A stretch of 64,000 bases of DNA from Gentiana macrophylla (lineage: Eukaryota > Streptophyta > Magnoliopsida > Gentianales > Gentianaceae): NCBI GenBank assembly GCA_026214975.1, contig CM047806.1, positions 47,385,947-47,449,946 on the forward strand. The letters run 5' to 3'. The notes beneath the pieces are model-generated. The model saw nothing but the letters and a program-made list of their open reading frames with translations. It was not told the origin of the DNA and ran no database searches. Below, in pieces: positions 1-10,281 of this stretch (positions within the stretch are counted from its first letter, which is position 1; the number at the start of each line of letters is the position of its first letter). Made by a program: the position numbers and the translations under genes.

Positions 1-240
1 TAGCTCACAAATAAATAGTAAGAACATGGAGGCTTATATCGATGATATGGTCATGAAATCAAGTCGCCAGATCACCTGGTGGACCTTCACGAAACCTTCA
101 CAAATGTAAGAAAGCACTCAATGAAGCTAAACCCCGCAAAATGCACTTTCGGGTCTAGCAAAGAAATTTTGGGCTTCATGGTAAGTCGAGAGGATCAAGC
201 AAACCCCGAGAAAATTGAAGCTCGATAAACACGGGCGACC
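1..240 (+). pseudogene. pol: TAT-lineage reverse transcriptase, C-terminal fragment
   Basis: The window opens inside a Ty3/gypsy pol gene. Translation from position 26 gives MEAYIDDMVMKS, the YxDD catalytic motif of reverse transcriptase in the form usual for TAT/Ogre/Retand elements (Y-I-D-D-M-V). After a frame change, the stretch at about 115-225 reads as the following RT segment (MKLNPAKCTFG, then LGFMVS). The fingers and palm upstream lie outside the window. The reading frame breaks at least twice within 240 bases, so no functional enzyme is encoded. The domains that follow in order (RNase H, second RNase H, integrase) support the assignment. Confidence 0.85.
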
Positions 241-360
241 CGACAAGCATCAAGGAGGTACAAAGGCTAAATGGAAGGGTAATATCCTCGGGAAGATTTA
301 TCTCAAATCACGAGAAAATCCTACCCTTCTTCAAAATCCTAAAGGAAATAAAACATTCTC

Positions 361-800
361 ATGGATAGGGAATGCTCGCAGGCTTTCAAAGAACTCAAGG
401 CCTACCTCTCAAGCCCGCCACTGCTAACTAGTCCAATGGTCGGAGATGTTTTGTTTCTATACTTAGCTACCTCGGATCGGGCACATCCACCAGACTTGTC
501 AAGGAGGAGGGCACCTCGCAGAAGCCTGTCTATTATGTTTCTAAGGCTCTCAGCCCAGTAGAAATTCGCTATTTTAATATTGAAAAGTTAGCTTACTGCG
601 TTGTCATAGCCGCCCGAAAATTAAGGGCTTACTTTTCATCGCATACCATTATAGTATTGTCAGACACACCACTGCGCCAAGTCCTCCACAGGCCCGACTT
701 GTCAGGTCGTTTGCTATGATGGGCTATCGAGCTCACTGAATTCAACATCCGATATGAGCCTCGAAAAGCTATTAAAGCTCAGGCATTGCCCGACTTTATC
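361..800 (+). pseudogene. pol: TAT-element RNase H domain (first copy), broken
   Basis: The first frame gives AFKELKAYLSSPPLLTSP, the segment that links RT to RNase H in Ty3/gypsy polymerases. A second frame then gives VYYVSKALSPVEIRYFNIEK, with the alternating hydrophobic pattern of the RNase H core, and continues to an ALPDFIA tail near 800. RNase H removes the RNA strand during reverse transcription. At least one frameshift (around 510-530) and one stop (TGA at 718-720) interrupt it. It sits where expected, between RT and the second RNase H. Confidence 0.75.
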
Positions 801-894
801 GCAGTAAACAAGCTTCAACGAAGAGGCCGGGAGCATGCCAACACAAAACATGGCCACGACGAAACGACAACCACAAATGGATGAGCCCCAGCCG

Positions 895-1300
895 CCAAGT
901 CACCGCTGGCGCTTCTACGCCGATTTAGCCGCTAGCCATAAGGGATGCGGTGCGTGGATTATCTTACTGTGAGCCAGGCACCTCGGAAGAAATTGAGAAG
1001 GCCCTAAGATTTGATTTCACTACATCAAATAATCAAGCGTAATATGAAGCGCTCATCGCAGACTTGAGCTCGCCAGGCCATGAAAGTCAAAATGTGCGTG
1101 TCTTTTGCGATTCACAGTTGGTAGTCAATCAGGTAAGCGGATCTTTCGGCATCCATCGCGAGATCTTGCAAAAATATATTAATCTCGTCAAAAAACTCGA
1201 GAGCGACTTCAAATACTGCAAATTCACCAACATCCCTCGAGAGGACAAAGATAGAGCAGATTACTTGTCCAAGCTAACTAGCGACGACGAAATTAGCAAT
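895..1300 (+). pseudogene. pol: Second (archaeal-type) RNase H domain of the TAT element
   Basis: Reads WRFYADLAASHKGCGAWII near 907-965. After an in-frame stop at about 970 it continues as VRVFCDSQLVVNQVSGSFG and then YINLVKKLESDF. The D in FYAD and the FCDSQLVVNQ segment correspond to conserved catalytic positions. A second RNase H between the first RNase H and integrase is a known hallmark of the TAT lineage (Ogre, Retand, RIRE2-like), so this domain fixes the family. It is interrupted and cannot act as encoded. Confidence 0.8.
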
Positions 1301-1499
1301 CCATCGATCATGGTGGAACATCTGTCAGGACCCGCTATCGACAGGGTTGAGGTAATGGATTTCCAACCCACTAACCCATGTTGGATTGATATCATGAGAA
1401 CCTATATTGGCTCTGGAGAACTCCCCGATGATCCAAATGAGGCTAAAGCCCTGGTCAGAAGAGCTGCCAGATACACCATTTTAGACAACATTTTGTATC

Positions 1500-2607
1500 G
1501 GAGACCGTTCTCTAAACCTTTACTACGGTGCTTACGACCTGAGGAGGTTGATGGAGTCCTCACAGAACTACACGAGGGGATGTGCGGTGGCCACCCGGCT
1601 AACCGTACTCTCGCTCAGAAAGTTTTATTGGCTGGGCACTACTGGCCGAAGCTCGCAGAAGACGCCAAAGCATAAGCTAAAGCGTGCGACGTATGTCAGA
1701 AATTTGCGGATATCCCTAGGCTACCATCAGTCGAGCAGAGCATCGTCGTCGCCGCCTGGCCATTCGAAATGTGGGCCATCGACCTCATTGGACCACTAAA
1801 GAGAGGTCGCTCCGGATGCGAGTACGTAGTGGTCGCCGTTGACTATTTCATCAAATGGATCGAGGCCAAAGCCTTGGTAAAAATCAACACCAGAGACATA
1901 ATCTATTTTCTACTCGATCAAGTATGGACTAGATTTGGCATCCCCAGAGTAATAGTATCAGATCACGGACCCCAATTCAGGGAAGAGTTCGACGCATTCT
2001 GTAGAGAAAATAACGTCAAACATTGGCACTGTGCTATCCGCAAGGAAATGGACAGGCCGAGAACGCCAACAAACAGGTACTAAGCGTGCTAAAAAAGAGT
2101 TTGGGTGAAAAGGCGGGTAAATGGCCGGATCACCTGCCAGCGGCCTTATGGGCGCTTAGAACGTCGCGAAAAACAACTACAGGGGAAACTCCTTTCGCTT
2201 TGACCTATGGATCAGAAGCTATGGCCCCCGTAGAAAGGGCCCTACCAAGTCTAAGGGTCTCCCATTTCAAATGGGTTGATAACCCACCCGACCCGTAAGC
2301 TCGACCTTGATTTAGCAGATGAGCGGCGGATCAAGTCGTATGGCCGTTTGCTCAATTACAAATAGGCGGCCAAACGCCACCACCACAGACACATTCGCGA
2401 TCATCACTTCGTTGTGGGAGATTATGTTTTGCGCAAAAGACAGGCCACAGGCCACGAGGCCAAGAAAGGAAAGCTATCAGAGAATTGGGAGGGCATGGTA
2501 CGGGTCGCTCGAATAGTCAAAAAAGGGACTTACGATTAAGTGACAATCAAGGTCGCGAATTCAATGTGCCTTGGCACGCCGACAATTTGAGAAAATATTA
2601 CATGTAG
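1500..2607 (+). pseudogene. pol: TAT-element integrase with C-terminal domain
   Basis: The N-terminal zinc-binding region runs from about 1560 (GGHPANRTLAQKVLLAGHYW) to a CDVCQK pair near 1687. An in-frame stop at 1673-1675 lies between them. The catalytic core shows the first Asp in WAIDLIGPL (about 1770) and the second in VSDHGPQF (about 1960). A frameshift near 2040 moves the third block, GNGQAENANKQ with the catalytic Glu, into another frame. The C-terminal part reads FVVGDYVLRKRQ and ends VPWHADNLRKYYM before TAG at 2605-2607, matching the usual end of TAT pol. Stops, frameshifts and missing spacing make it a pseudogene; the family call is firm. Confidence 0.88.
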
Positions 2608-2773
2608 GTCTGTCTATCTACTACGCATGTTGAAGCATGTTTAGGAGGAAACATCAAATAAAATGGCTCATCTTTATTAGAGATAAAAGGTGCAGATCGT
2701 CTTGTTTTCAGCAGACCCACAGCCAATAAATCCCTTTGGTTCATCCAAAAACAAAGGGGCCGTAGAAAAAAAA
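2608..2773 (+). other. TAT 3' untranslated region before the tandem array
   Basis: This is noncoding sequence between the end of pol and the first tandem unit. It ends with a purine run followed by GGCCG (about 2750-2765), a motif that recurs through the downstream units. It is not part of the repeated unit, because the sequence before the second unit differs. A short minus-strand reading frame here is a chance one. Confidence 0.5.
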
Positions 2774-2780
2774 ACAACAT

Positions 2781-3576
2781 TCAAGAAAACCCACAACGGT
2801 CCAACGAGTGCGTCGGCACCCTAGCTATACTACAAAGCCTAGCAATAAGTGAGGCAAAAGGAATACGACGGCCAGGATTCATTGAGACCGTGAAGTTAAC
2901 TGCCTCACGGTGAATCAGGACCCCACCAATCAATGTCAACCTGGGGATCACGAATAGCATGCGGAAGGAAGGCTTCAGCCTCGCTGCCGACCTCGAAACC
3001 CACAAACAGAAGAGCGCGTGAGTTGATAAACCTTTTCCATTCACGATGGCTGCGAGACAGTTCAGACGTGGGGCCCATGTTGCGAGGTCGCTGATAATCC
3101 GGGAAGAGCTCACGGATTGCCCGCCGTAAACGAACCTCCTTACTTGGCTCATCACCAAGATTCCAAGCAACCTCATAATGAGCAAAGGGATCGATAGCAG
3201 GTATTCGAAGAGCCTCATTGATAGCCTCCGGGGTAAAGGTGACCGAGACACCCCGAAAGGCCACACAGCTTACAATCCCTTCGGAAGGAACCTCTGATAA
3301 GACGGAGTGAAATTCCCTTACCATCGTAAGGTTGAATGGTGTCGCAGGTGGTGAGACAAAATCTAACCACCCGTAAAGCCGCAACCGAGCAAAGAGCCAT
3401 CACCTCGACTTTGCACTCATTTAAACCCCTCTCCTCGCAAGCCCGACCACGTCAAAATAACGCCAGAAATGATTTTTGGCAGTAAGAGAGGCAGTAAAAA
3501 AGAAAGGGGAAACATCACGTACTGGACGGGCTTTCCACACTCGGACTGTACTATCCTCTCCGGATTGAAAAGACAT
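2781..3576 (-). pseudogene. Antisense ORF (plant transposon protein-like), unit 1
   Basis: It reads opposite to pol. The start at 3576 gives MSFQSGEDSTVRVWKARPVR and then DVSPFFFTASL. A frameshift near 3420 leads to the central block with GWLDFVSPPATPFNLTMVRE, then VSVTFTPEAINEAL and REWKRFINSR (frame of 2905-3384). Another shift gives the last block, IPFASLIARLC, ending at TGA 2781-2783. The layout (GW...VREF, then an N-E-A-L segment, a W-x-x-F-I-N segment and a final F-x-S-L-I block) matches the family annotated as 'putative plant transposon protein' (Transposase_32). Such antisense ORFs are known from the Retand branch of TAT elements. The function is unknown. The start is favoured by the TATA box 60-70 nt upstream. 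Confidence 0.75.
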
Positions 3577-4537
3577 GAATCTCACAATAAAGATTTGTTC
3601 AAAAGAGGAATGGAATAGAGCTAGGTTTGCTCCCTCCTTTTATAGCAGAAGCAAGCAAGATAAATGGCCACGATTGACAAGATCTGACGGCCAGCATCCA
3701 CGCAGTTTTTCCTAAAAATTTGAAATCCAGGGGGCGCGTTTAACGCTTGATAGTTATCAGTGCGAGATTCTAGGCTACATTGACTGCGCATGCACCGTTG
3801 GTCAAAATATTTCCAGGGACCTGTCCAATCAATTCAGAGTCCTTGCTTTTTTTCAAAGAACACGACGACCAAGAAAGGTCATCCCTGTCCCAACCAGGCC
3901 GCCTTTAAGTTTCTAGCAAACCATTATTCTGCCATAAACTTAGGGGGCCGCACTCTAAAAATTTCAAACATCAACAAGCATAATCGCTCCATAGGTCGTC
4001 TCAAACAGAGGGGCCGTATTCGGATTTTTCGGTCGATTATTTGCCACAAGTCCGCATGACGACCAAGGTTTGTACAAAGGGGGACGAAAACTTGTTTCGC
4101 TCCAGCCCATCCAGGCCTCGCCCAAACCAATGGGGCATAGGGAAATTTTAACGCTCCATACGCGACGCTAGCAAATACAAACTAGGTCGCTGATATCTTT
4201 GTTCCAAATAAAGAGGGCATAGCACAGAATTTTCGATCACTTTTTTACAGATTCTTCGGTATTATTATTTTAGCGAGCTACCTAAACCTCGCCAAAATAA
4301 TGAGGGCCGCATACATACAAGATACACAAGATGCAGGAGAGAAATCAAAAGAAACAAATGCAATGCATAAATCGGGGGACCAAAACGCCACAAATCAAGT
4401 TCAACAAGCCAAACGCGCCACAGGATCAAAGTGCGGAAAATAAAAGCTAGTTATTACAATAACATCAAAAGAAAGTGTCGGAATAGTTCAAAAACAGAAG
4501 CCAAAGTTGAATTATTACAGGATCGCATAAACAACAT
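3577..4537. other. Noncoding spacer of unit 1
   Basis: This holds the antisense ORF leader and promoter at its left end, then about 850 bp without a credible gene. Short runs of purines followed by GGGCCGCA or GGGCATA recur at roughly 60-130 nt spacing (about 3940, 4010, 4130, 4205, 4295). Short open frames here have no recognisable content. Confidence 0.5.
3636..3645 (-). promoter_or_regulatory. TATA box of the antisense ORF (CTATAAAAGG)
   Basis: On the minus strand the sequence CTATAAAAGG lies about 60 nt before the start codon at 3576. This matches plant TATA boxes and would put transcription start some 30 nt before the ATG. In unit 2 the same place (about 5511-5520) reads CATAAAAGG. The promoter call is an inference from motif and spacing. 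Confidence 0.65.
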
Positions 4538-5453
4538 TCAAGCAAACCCACAACGGTCCAACGAGTGTGGCGAAACCCTAGCTACACTACATAGACTAGC
4601 AATAAGCAAGGCAAAGGGAATACAACGATCAGGATTCATTGAGACCGCGAAGTTAACTGCCTCGCGGTGAATCAGACCCCCAATCAATGTCAACCTCGGA
4701 TCGTGAAAAGCATGCGTATGAAGGCTTCACCTACCACGACGACCTCAAAACCCACGCATGTAAGAGCGCATGAGTTGATAAACCTTTTCCATTCACGATT
4801 ACTGCGAGACAGTTCAGACGCAGGGCCCATGTTGCGAGACATGCGTATGAAGGCTTCACCGGCGACGACCTCAAAACCCACGCATGTAGGAGAGAGCGCA
4901 TGAGTTGATAAACCTTTTCCATTCACGACATCGCGAGACGCCTCGACGCAGGCCCATGTTGCGAGGTCTCGATAATCTGGAAGAGCTCACGGATTGCCCG
5001 CCAGAATGAACTCGCTTACTTGGCCCATCACCAAGATTCCAAGCAACCTCATAATGAGCAAAGTGATCGATAGCGGTGTATTCAAGAGCCTCATTGATAG
5101 CCTCCGGGTAAAGGTGACCGAGACACCCCGAAGGGCCACACAGCAAACAATTTCTTCGGAAGGAACCTCTGATAAGATGGAGTAAAATTCCCTTACCATC
5201 GTAAGGTTGAATGGTGTCGCATGTGGCGAGACAAAATCTAACCACCCAGAAAGCCGCACCGGGAGCAAAGAACCATCACCCTCGACTTTGCACTCATTTA
5301 AAACCCTCTCCCTCGCAAGCCTGACCACGTCAAAATAACGCCAGAAATGATCTTTGGCAGTAAGAGAGGCAGTAAAGAAGAAAGGGGAAACATCACGTAC
5401 TAGACGGGCTTTCCACACTCGGACTGTACTATCCTCTCCGGATGAAAAGACAT
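4538..5453 (-). pseudogene. Antisense ORF, unit 2 copy
   Basis: This is the second copy of the antisense plant-transposon-protein-like ORF. The start codon equivalent is at 5453. One base is missing shortly after the start relative to unit 1, so the frame is lost and regained as VWKARLVRDVSPFFFTASLT. The central block reads LSGWLDFVSPHATPFNLTMV. A 129-bp (43-codon) stretch at 4711-4968 is duplicated in tandem, lengthening the C-terminal part. The final block ends at TGA 4538-4540. The domain assignment follows unit 1. Confidence 0.72.
4711..4968. repeat. 129-bp tandem duplication inside the unit 2 antisense ORF
   Basis: CATGCGTATGAAGGCTTCACC starts at 4711 and again at 4840, followed each time by the same sequence through the segment encoding the W-K-R-F-I-N motif and CCCATGTTGCGAG. 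Units 1 and 3 have only one copy. The length of 129 bp is a multiple of three, so it adds 43 codons. Confidence 0.9.
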
Positions 5454-6412
5454 GAATCTCACAATAAAGATTTGTTCAAAAGAGGAATGGAATAGAGCAA
5501 GGTTTGCTCCCTCCTTTTATGGCAGAAGCAAGCAAGATAAACGGCCACGATTGACAAGATCTGACGGCCAGCATCCACGCGGTTTTTCCCAAAAATTTGA
5601 ATTCCAGGGAGCGCGTTTAACGCTTGACAGTTATCAGCGCGAGATACTAGGCTACATTGTTTGCGCATGCACCGTTGGTCAAAATATTTCCAGGGACATA
5701 TCCAATCAATTAGAGTCCTTGCTTCTTTCAGCAACACGACAGTCAAGAAAGGTCAGTCCCGTCCAACCAGTTCAGCTTTTAAGTTTCTTGCAAACCATTA
5801 TTCCGCCATAAACTTAGGGGGCCGCACTCTGAAAATTTCATACATCAACAAGCATAATCGCACCATAGGTCGTCTCAAACAGAGGGGCCGCATTCGGATT
5901 TTTCGGTCGATTATTTGCTACAAGTCCGCAGCGACAAAGGTTTGTACAAAGGGGGACGGAAACTTGTTTCGCTCTAGCCCATCCAGGCCTCTCCCAAAAC
6001 AAGGGGGCATAGGGAAATTTTAATGCTCCATACGCGATGCTAGCAAATCCAAACGAGGTCGCTGATATCCTTGTTCCAAATAAAGAGGGCCGCAACAGGA
6101 ATTTTCGATCACTTTTTTACAGATTCTTCGGTTTTATTATTTTAACGAGCTACCTAAACCTCGCCAAAATAATGGGTGCCACACACATATAAGATACACA
6201 AGATGCATGAGAGAAATCAAAAGAAACAAATGCAATGCATAAATCAGGAGGCAAAAAACGGCCACAAATCAAGTTCAACAAGCCAAACGCGGCCAAAGGA
6301 TCAAAGTGCGGAACATAAAAGCTAGTTATTACAATAACATCAAAAGAAAGCGTCGGAATAGTTCAAAAACAGAAGCAAAAGTTGAATTATTACAGGATCG
6401 CATAAACAACAT
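5454..6412. other. Noncoding spacer of unit 2
   Basis: Closely similar to the unit 1 spacer at 3577-4537, with the same promoter region, the same purine plus GGCCGCA runs and small indels. No gene is seen. Confidence 0.55.
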
Positions 6413-6521
6413 TCAAGCAAACCCACAACGGTCCAACGAGTGTGTCGACACCCTAGCTACACTACATAGCCTAGCAATAAGCGAGGCAAAGGGAATACGA
6501 CGATCAGGATTCATTGAGACC
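6413..6521 (-). pseudogene. Antisense ORF, unit 3, C-terminal piece
   Basis: This is the 3' end of the third antisense ORF copy, starting from the stop equivalent at 6413-6415. It is cut at 6521 by the Athila-like insertion, which duplicated AGACC (6517-6521). The rest of the copy lies at 15652-16248. Confidence 0.85.
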
Positions 6522-7840
6522 TGACGGACGTTTTCTAGGCTATCAATCCTTACCGGCAGTGTACCGGGTCAAATTGTAGTGCTAGTCAGGTCGTATCCTC
6601 TGGGAAATGAAGGCATAATTCAAAGTGTGGTTAAACACCAAGAATCTATTATTAACTCGATCTAAGTCGCAGTTTTTACCATTTTCCTCGGGTTAGATAG
6701 TTAGATTAGTTAGATTGTTAGTAAACCAGTAAATAAATATATAAATATAAAAATAGATAATATATATATTTTTGGATCTAGCCAAGAATACGTTACTGAA
6801 TCAATATCTTTTTGTAGTGAAATTGAATGAGACAGATCTTTTCTTTGATGCAAGGAGGTCAATTATGTATGAACCGGTGTACTCCTAAGCTAGACAACTC
6901 CTCCTTACACGAGCGTATGAAATTGTCATATGTCTAGTCCTCTCATCCAATGTCATCTTAAGCATGGGTCACTCCCGCTTTTGTCATACGGCCGCTTTAA
7001 GATATCAATTAAACAGTGATTTAACGTAATAATATCATGAGCACAATTTTAATAAGATTTATCTCTCACAAGACAAATCGCCCCGGGTAGAAAATCGGAT
7101 TCCGTTGTCACATTTTCACTCGCCAATTTTACCTCCGGTCTTTCTATTACGATCTCGTATTCTAATCGCGAGTTGTCAATTCATTAGATTACGCTTTCTA
7201 GTAAAAATCGAGTGGCTAATTCAATTTTTACTTTCATTAAGTGCAAATAGAAAGAGATTCATTATAATTGGTTTTAATCATTATTACTAGAGTCGATCAT
7301 CCATTTTACCAAAAAGATTAACTAATTCAGATTCATATCTTGGCTAGATATATTTTTAGCTTAACATAATTAACATATATAATATATAAATAGAAATAGA
7401 AATAGTAAACATAATAATATTAGAATATATTACCGATTACAACTGCTGAATCGGGGTCGTTTCCACCGGATGTAGTATAACAAAGCTTCGATTTTAACAA
7501 TCTTCGATAATTATTCCGCCATTACAACGGTACTATAACTACTTTATTTATATATATAAAAACATATATATACATACATAGACATATGTATATATAAGGG
7601 TCCCAAAGTAAAAAGAAAATAAGATAGATGAAATATATATAGATATGGATGTATATATATATTTTGGGACGTGTGTGTGTGTGTATATATATAGATATAT
7701 CTATATCTATATATATATATATATATATAAAGTGTTTACAAAATAAAAAATGAAAGAGAAGAAGATTGACGAGAAGAAAGAAAGAAATAGGAAAGAAGAG
7801 GGGCAAGGTTTTTGATGGATATGGGGAGGTATTTATAGGG

Positions 7841-7898
<58 letters not shown>

Positions 7899-8554
7899 GA
7901 GATATAGGCGATGGATATCCTTGAAAGTTTGTTAGAAGCATGTGGGATGTAATGATGAGTCCTCACATGCACCACATGCACCATTAGATGATTAAAATCA
8001 AGTTGGGAAAATATCTCCACTTTTCCCCGGTGTTTCTATTGCGGGGCTTATCGATAAAATAGCCATAAATTGAGTTGTAGACCTCCAATTGACGCGTGAT
8101 TCAAAATGCGTTGGAAAGCTCATTTGAATATCTACAACTTTATGAAGAACTATTCCCCAGAAAATGCCTTTAAGTTGGGTCAAATATCCGTCGTAGATAA
8201 ATTACGGTAGAAGCATTCTGAGACAATTGATCCGCTTTGAACTCGTAAGCTTATGGCACCTTCTTCCATCCATCAAAATACATATTTTAGGCTCAAAAGT
8301 GTCGCCACTTGGGATCTTGGTAAACCTATAATCCTGCAATAAATTACCAAAACACCAAACGTGAATCTGACACGACACTCCGGTTACTAAACCGTACAAA
8401 ACCTATAAAAATACGATATTTTATATAATAATTACTACTTATACATTTGGATAAAACTTAGTAATTATGACTTGATTTGATACATAAATGCTCAAAACGG
8501 TATCGTAAATGGGGTGAAATGTTATAATAATGAGTGTTAATTTATCTCTCATCA
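6522..8554 (-). repeat. Left (3') LTR of Athila-1
   Basis: 2033 bp, nearly the same as 13624-15646. Plus-strand ends are TGACGGACG and CTCTCATCA. It includes (TA)n tracts at about 7700-7730 and 7845-7893. Short frames in it, including Tyr/Ile-rich ones in the TA repeats, are not genes. Confidence 0.93.
7830..7893 (-). promoter_or_regulatory. LTR TATA box with adjoining (TA)n tract, left LTR
   Basis: On the minus strand a ~50-bp alternating TA tract (7845-7893) runs directly into CCCTATAAATACC (TATA box at about 7830-7840). The right LTR repeats this at 14930-14992 and would drive element transcription. The TATA call is from motif only. Confidence 0.55.
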
Positions 8555-8573
8555 CAACCCCACTTAACTTTTG
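8555..8573 (-). other. Polypurine tract of Athila-1
   Basis: Minus-strand AAAAGTTAAGTGGGGTTG abuts the LTR start (TGATGAGAG on that strand). It primes plus-strand DNA synthesis in this family. Position against the LTR supports the call. Confidence 0.7.
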
Positions 8574-10281
8574 GTCGCCCTCACCAAAACAAGCGATAAA
8601 ACAAAATGAATGAGAGATAAATTCATGAAGATATAAGATATAAGGGACAACCGATAATACAACCATTAGAATTACAACCAGGCTTTAACCTTAATATAAA
8701 TGTATAACAGTGTGTGTGTGACAAGCCTTTTCAATTTCCACTATCCTCTCTTGAATAATTCAAGCAAACGCACAAATATCCATTCGAATGAATCCCTAAT
8801 GACTTTTCTAGGTATAAGCGAGTAATATTTCCACACAAAGTCCTTCCGTGTACTTATTAGGATAATCCCTAAAGCATATCATTCTGCTTTATACTTGGGG
8901 ATAGTCAGAAGATAACTAAGTTTTCAACCATATTTCCATATTGTCATTTTTTTTTTCACATTTGTAGCATATGCCTTCATTCCCAAAGAATAGGGCGTTT
9001 CATGATAACACTCTTGGCCGGACTACTATCATCGTGCAATGAGCTTTTAAACCTCATAGTGATATAGGACGCTTTAGTGATAACGCCTACCGCACTCAAA
9101 TCATTGGTAGCTACATCCGACATATAAATAGTTCATCTTAGTTTGGTATTCTTTCTTTCATTCCACTTTCCCAAAAACTTAACTTATATCCTTCCTATCA
9201 CATTCAAACCTTCGAGATATTCACAGTACATGTTCGTGGTTAGGTACTAAGTTACCGCAAGTCTCTACAGGATAAACCACTAGGATACTTGAATGGGTAC
9301 AGCTTTAAAATATTCGCCTTCAATATCAAAGGCTTACGTGAAGGAATTCATGTTACACAAATATATTTGGGATTACAATGCACTTACGGTTCACGTTGGT
9401 TATACATCCAAATTGATCATTATATCTTCAAATCCATGAAATATATACCTTATACAATTTATTTTAATCAACTAAATAATGCTCAAAAAAATCGAAAACT
9501 AAGTGGATTTATTGATACAAAATAAACATTAATTTCATTGCTAGACCAACGACTCCACTCCCACTTACGAACTTACATTGTCCTCAATGTAAAGTGAGTG
9601 TAAATAAGTTGTTGGGAAAGCAATGGTGCACTAAAACAAGTCAAAACAAATACTCGGATGATATTAAAGGGTGGGTGGGTGGGTTAAAGTTATGACCTCC
9701 TCAATTCCATAGTATTTGAACTAATACATGTCACACGTTATTTGAAATTTAAAATGCAGACTAGATCATGAAATGTAACGTATGGAAAAGTATTAACTCA
9801 CGAGTCTTTTATACCCAGGATCCTCAAGAGGTTATTTCAAATCGCTCAACAACCTAAGTCCAAGAAATGACGATTTGAATTTTTCTCTTTTTTCTCCATC
9901 GGGATTTTCGGATAACCACCTAATCGCTCCCTTTTTAATGACATTCAAACATTCATCCTAAGACTTGGTGAAACAAAATGAAAATCAATCCTAAGTATTA
10001 GCAAAGTATCATCCAAAGTATGAGTAATTATTATATTTAACATTTTTACGGGCTGCCTCCCGGTAGCGCTTTTGGTTAACGTCGTTTGCTCGACAAACTT
10101 AAGCAACTAATATAATATACTAAACTAAATGGGATACTTATAACAATTACTCACCAAAGCATGTAACAATTAAGCACACGAATCAACTAGAAATAAATGA
10201 TTAATGAGTAAATAGGAAGGATAGTACCCGTGATTTCACTATATTTATAGTCTATAGCTAGACTTTTCCTTGCTTTAGTTT
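8574..10281 (-). other. 3' noncoding region of Athila-1
   Basis: There is no gene here. Landmarks: 8990-9120 resembles 36950-37040 of the second Athila element. A hairpin at 9572-9593 (TTACATT / AATGTAA) sits next to a second polypurine-like stretch (GACTCCACTCCCACTT on the plus strand, 9551-9566). A four-run G tract is at 9669-9683. The block at 9850-9960 is shared with 39340-39430. Near 10050 the minus strand contains GCTACCGGGAGGCAGCCCG, a sequence I recognise as common in plant gypsy elements. Confidence 0.6.

Larger units (their letters stand above)
2774..6521 (+). repeat. Tandem array of ~1.8-kb units in the TAT 3' region
   Basis: The marker sequence ending in CAACATTCAAG occurs at about 2774, 4532 and 6407, giving periods of about 1757 and 1875 bp. 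Each unit holds an antisense ORF, its upstream promoter region and a noncoding spacer. Unit 2 is longer because of an internal 129-bp duplication. Unit 3 is cut at 6521 by the Athila-like insertion and resumes at 15652, ending near 16248. Variable tandem repeats in the 3' UTR of TAT elements are established. Here the unit includes a complete ORF with its promoter. Confidence 0.88.

Noticed and set aside
7522..8020. Long minus-strand frames rich in Tyr and Ile
   Set aside because: They translate TA microsatellites in the LTR. The same happens in the other LTR at 14836-15115.
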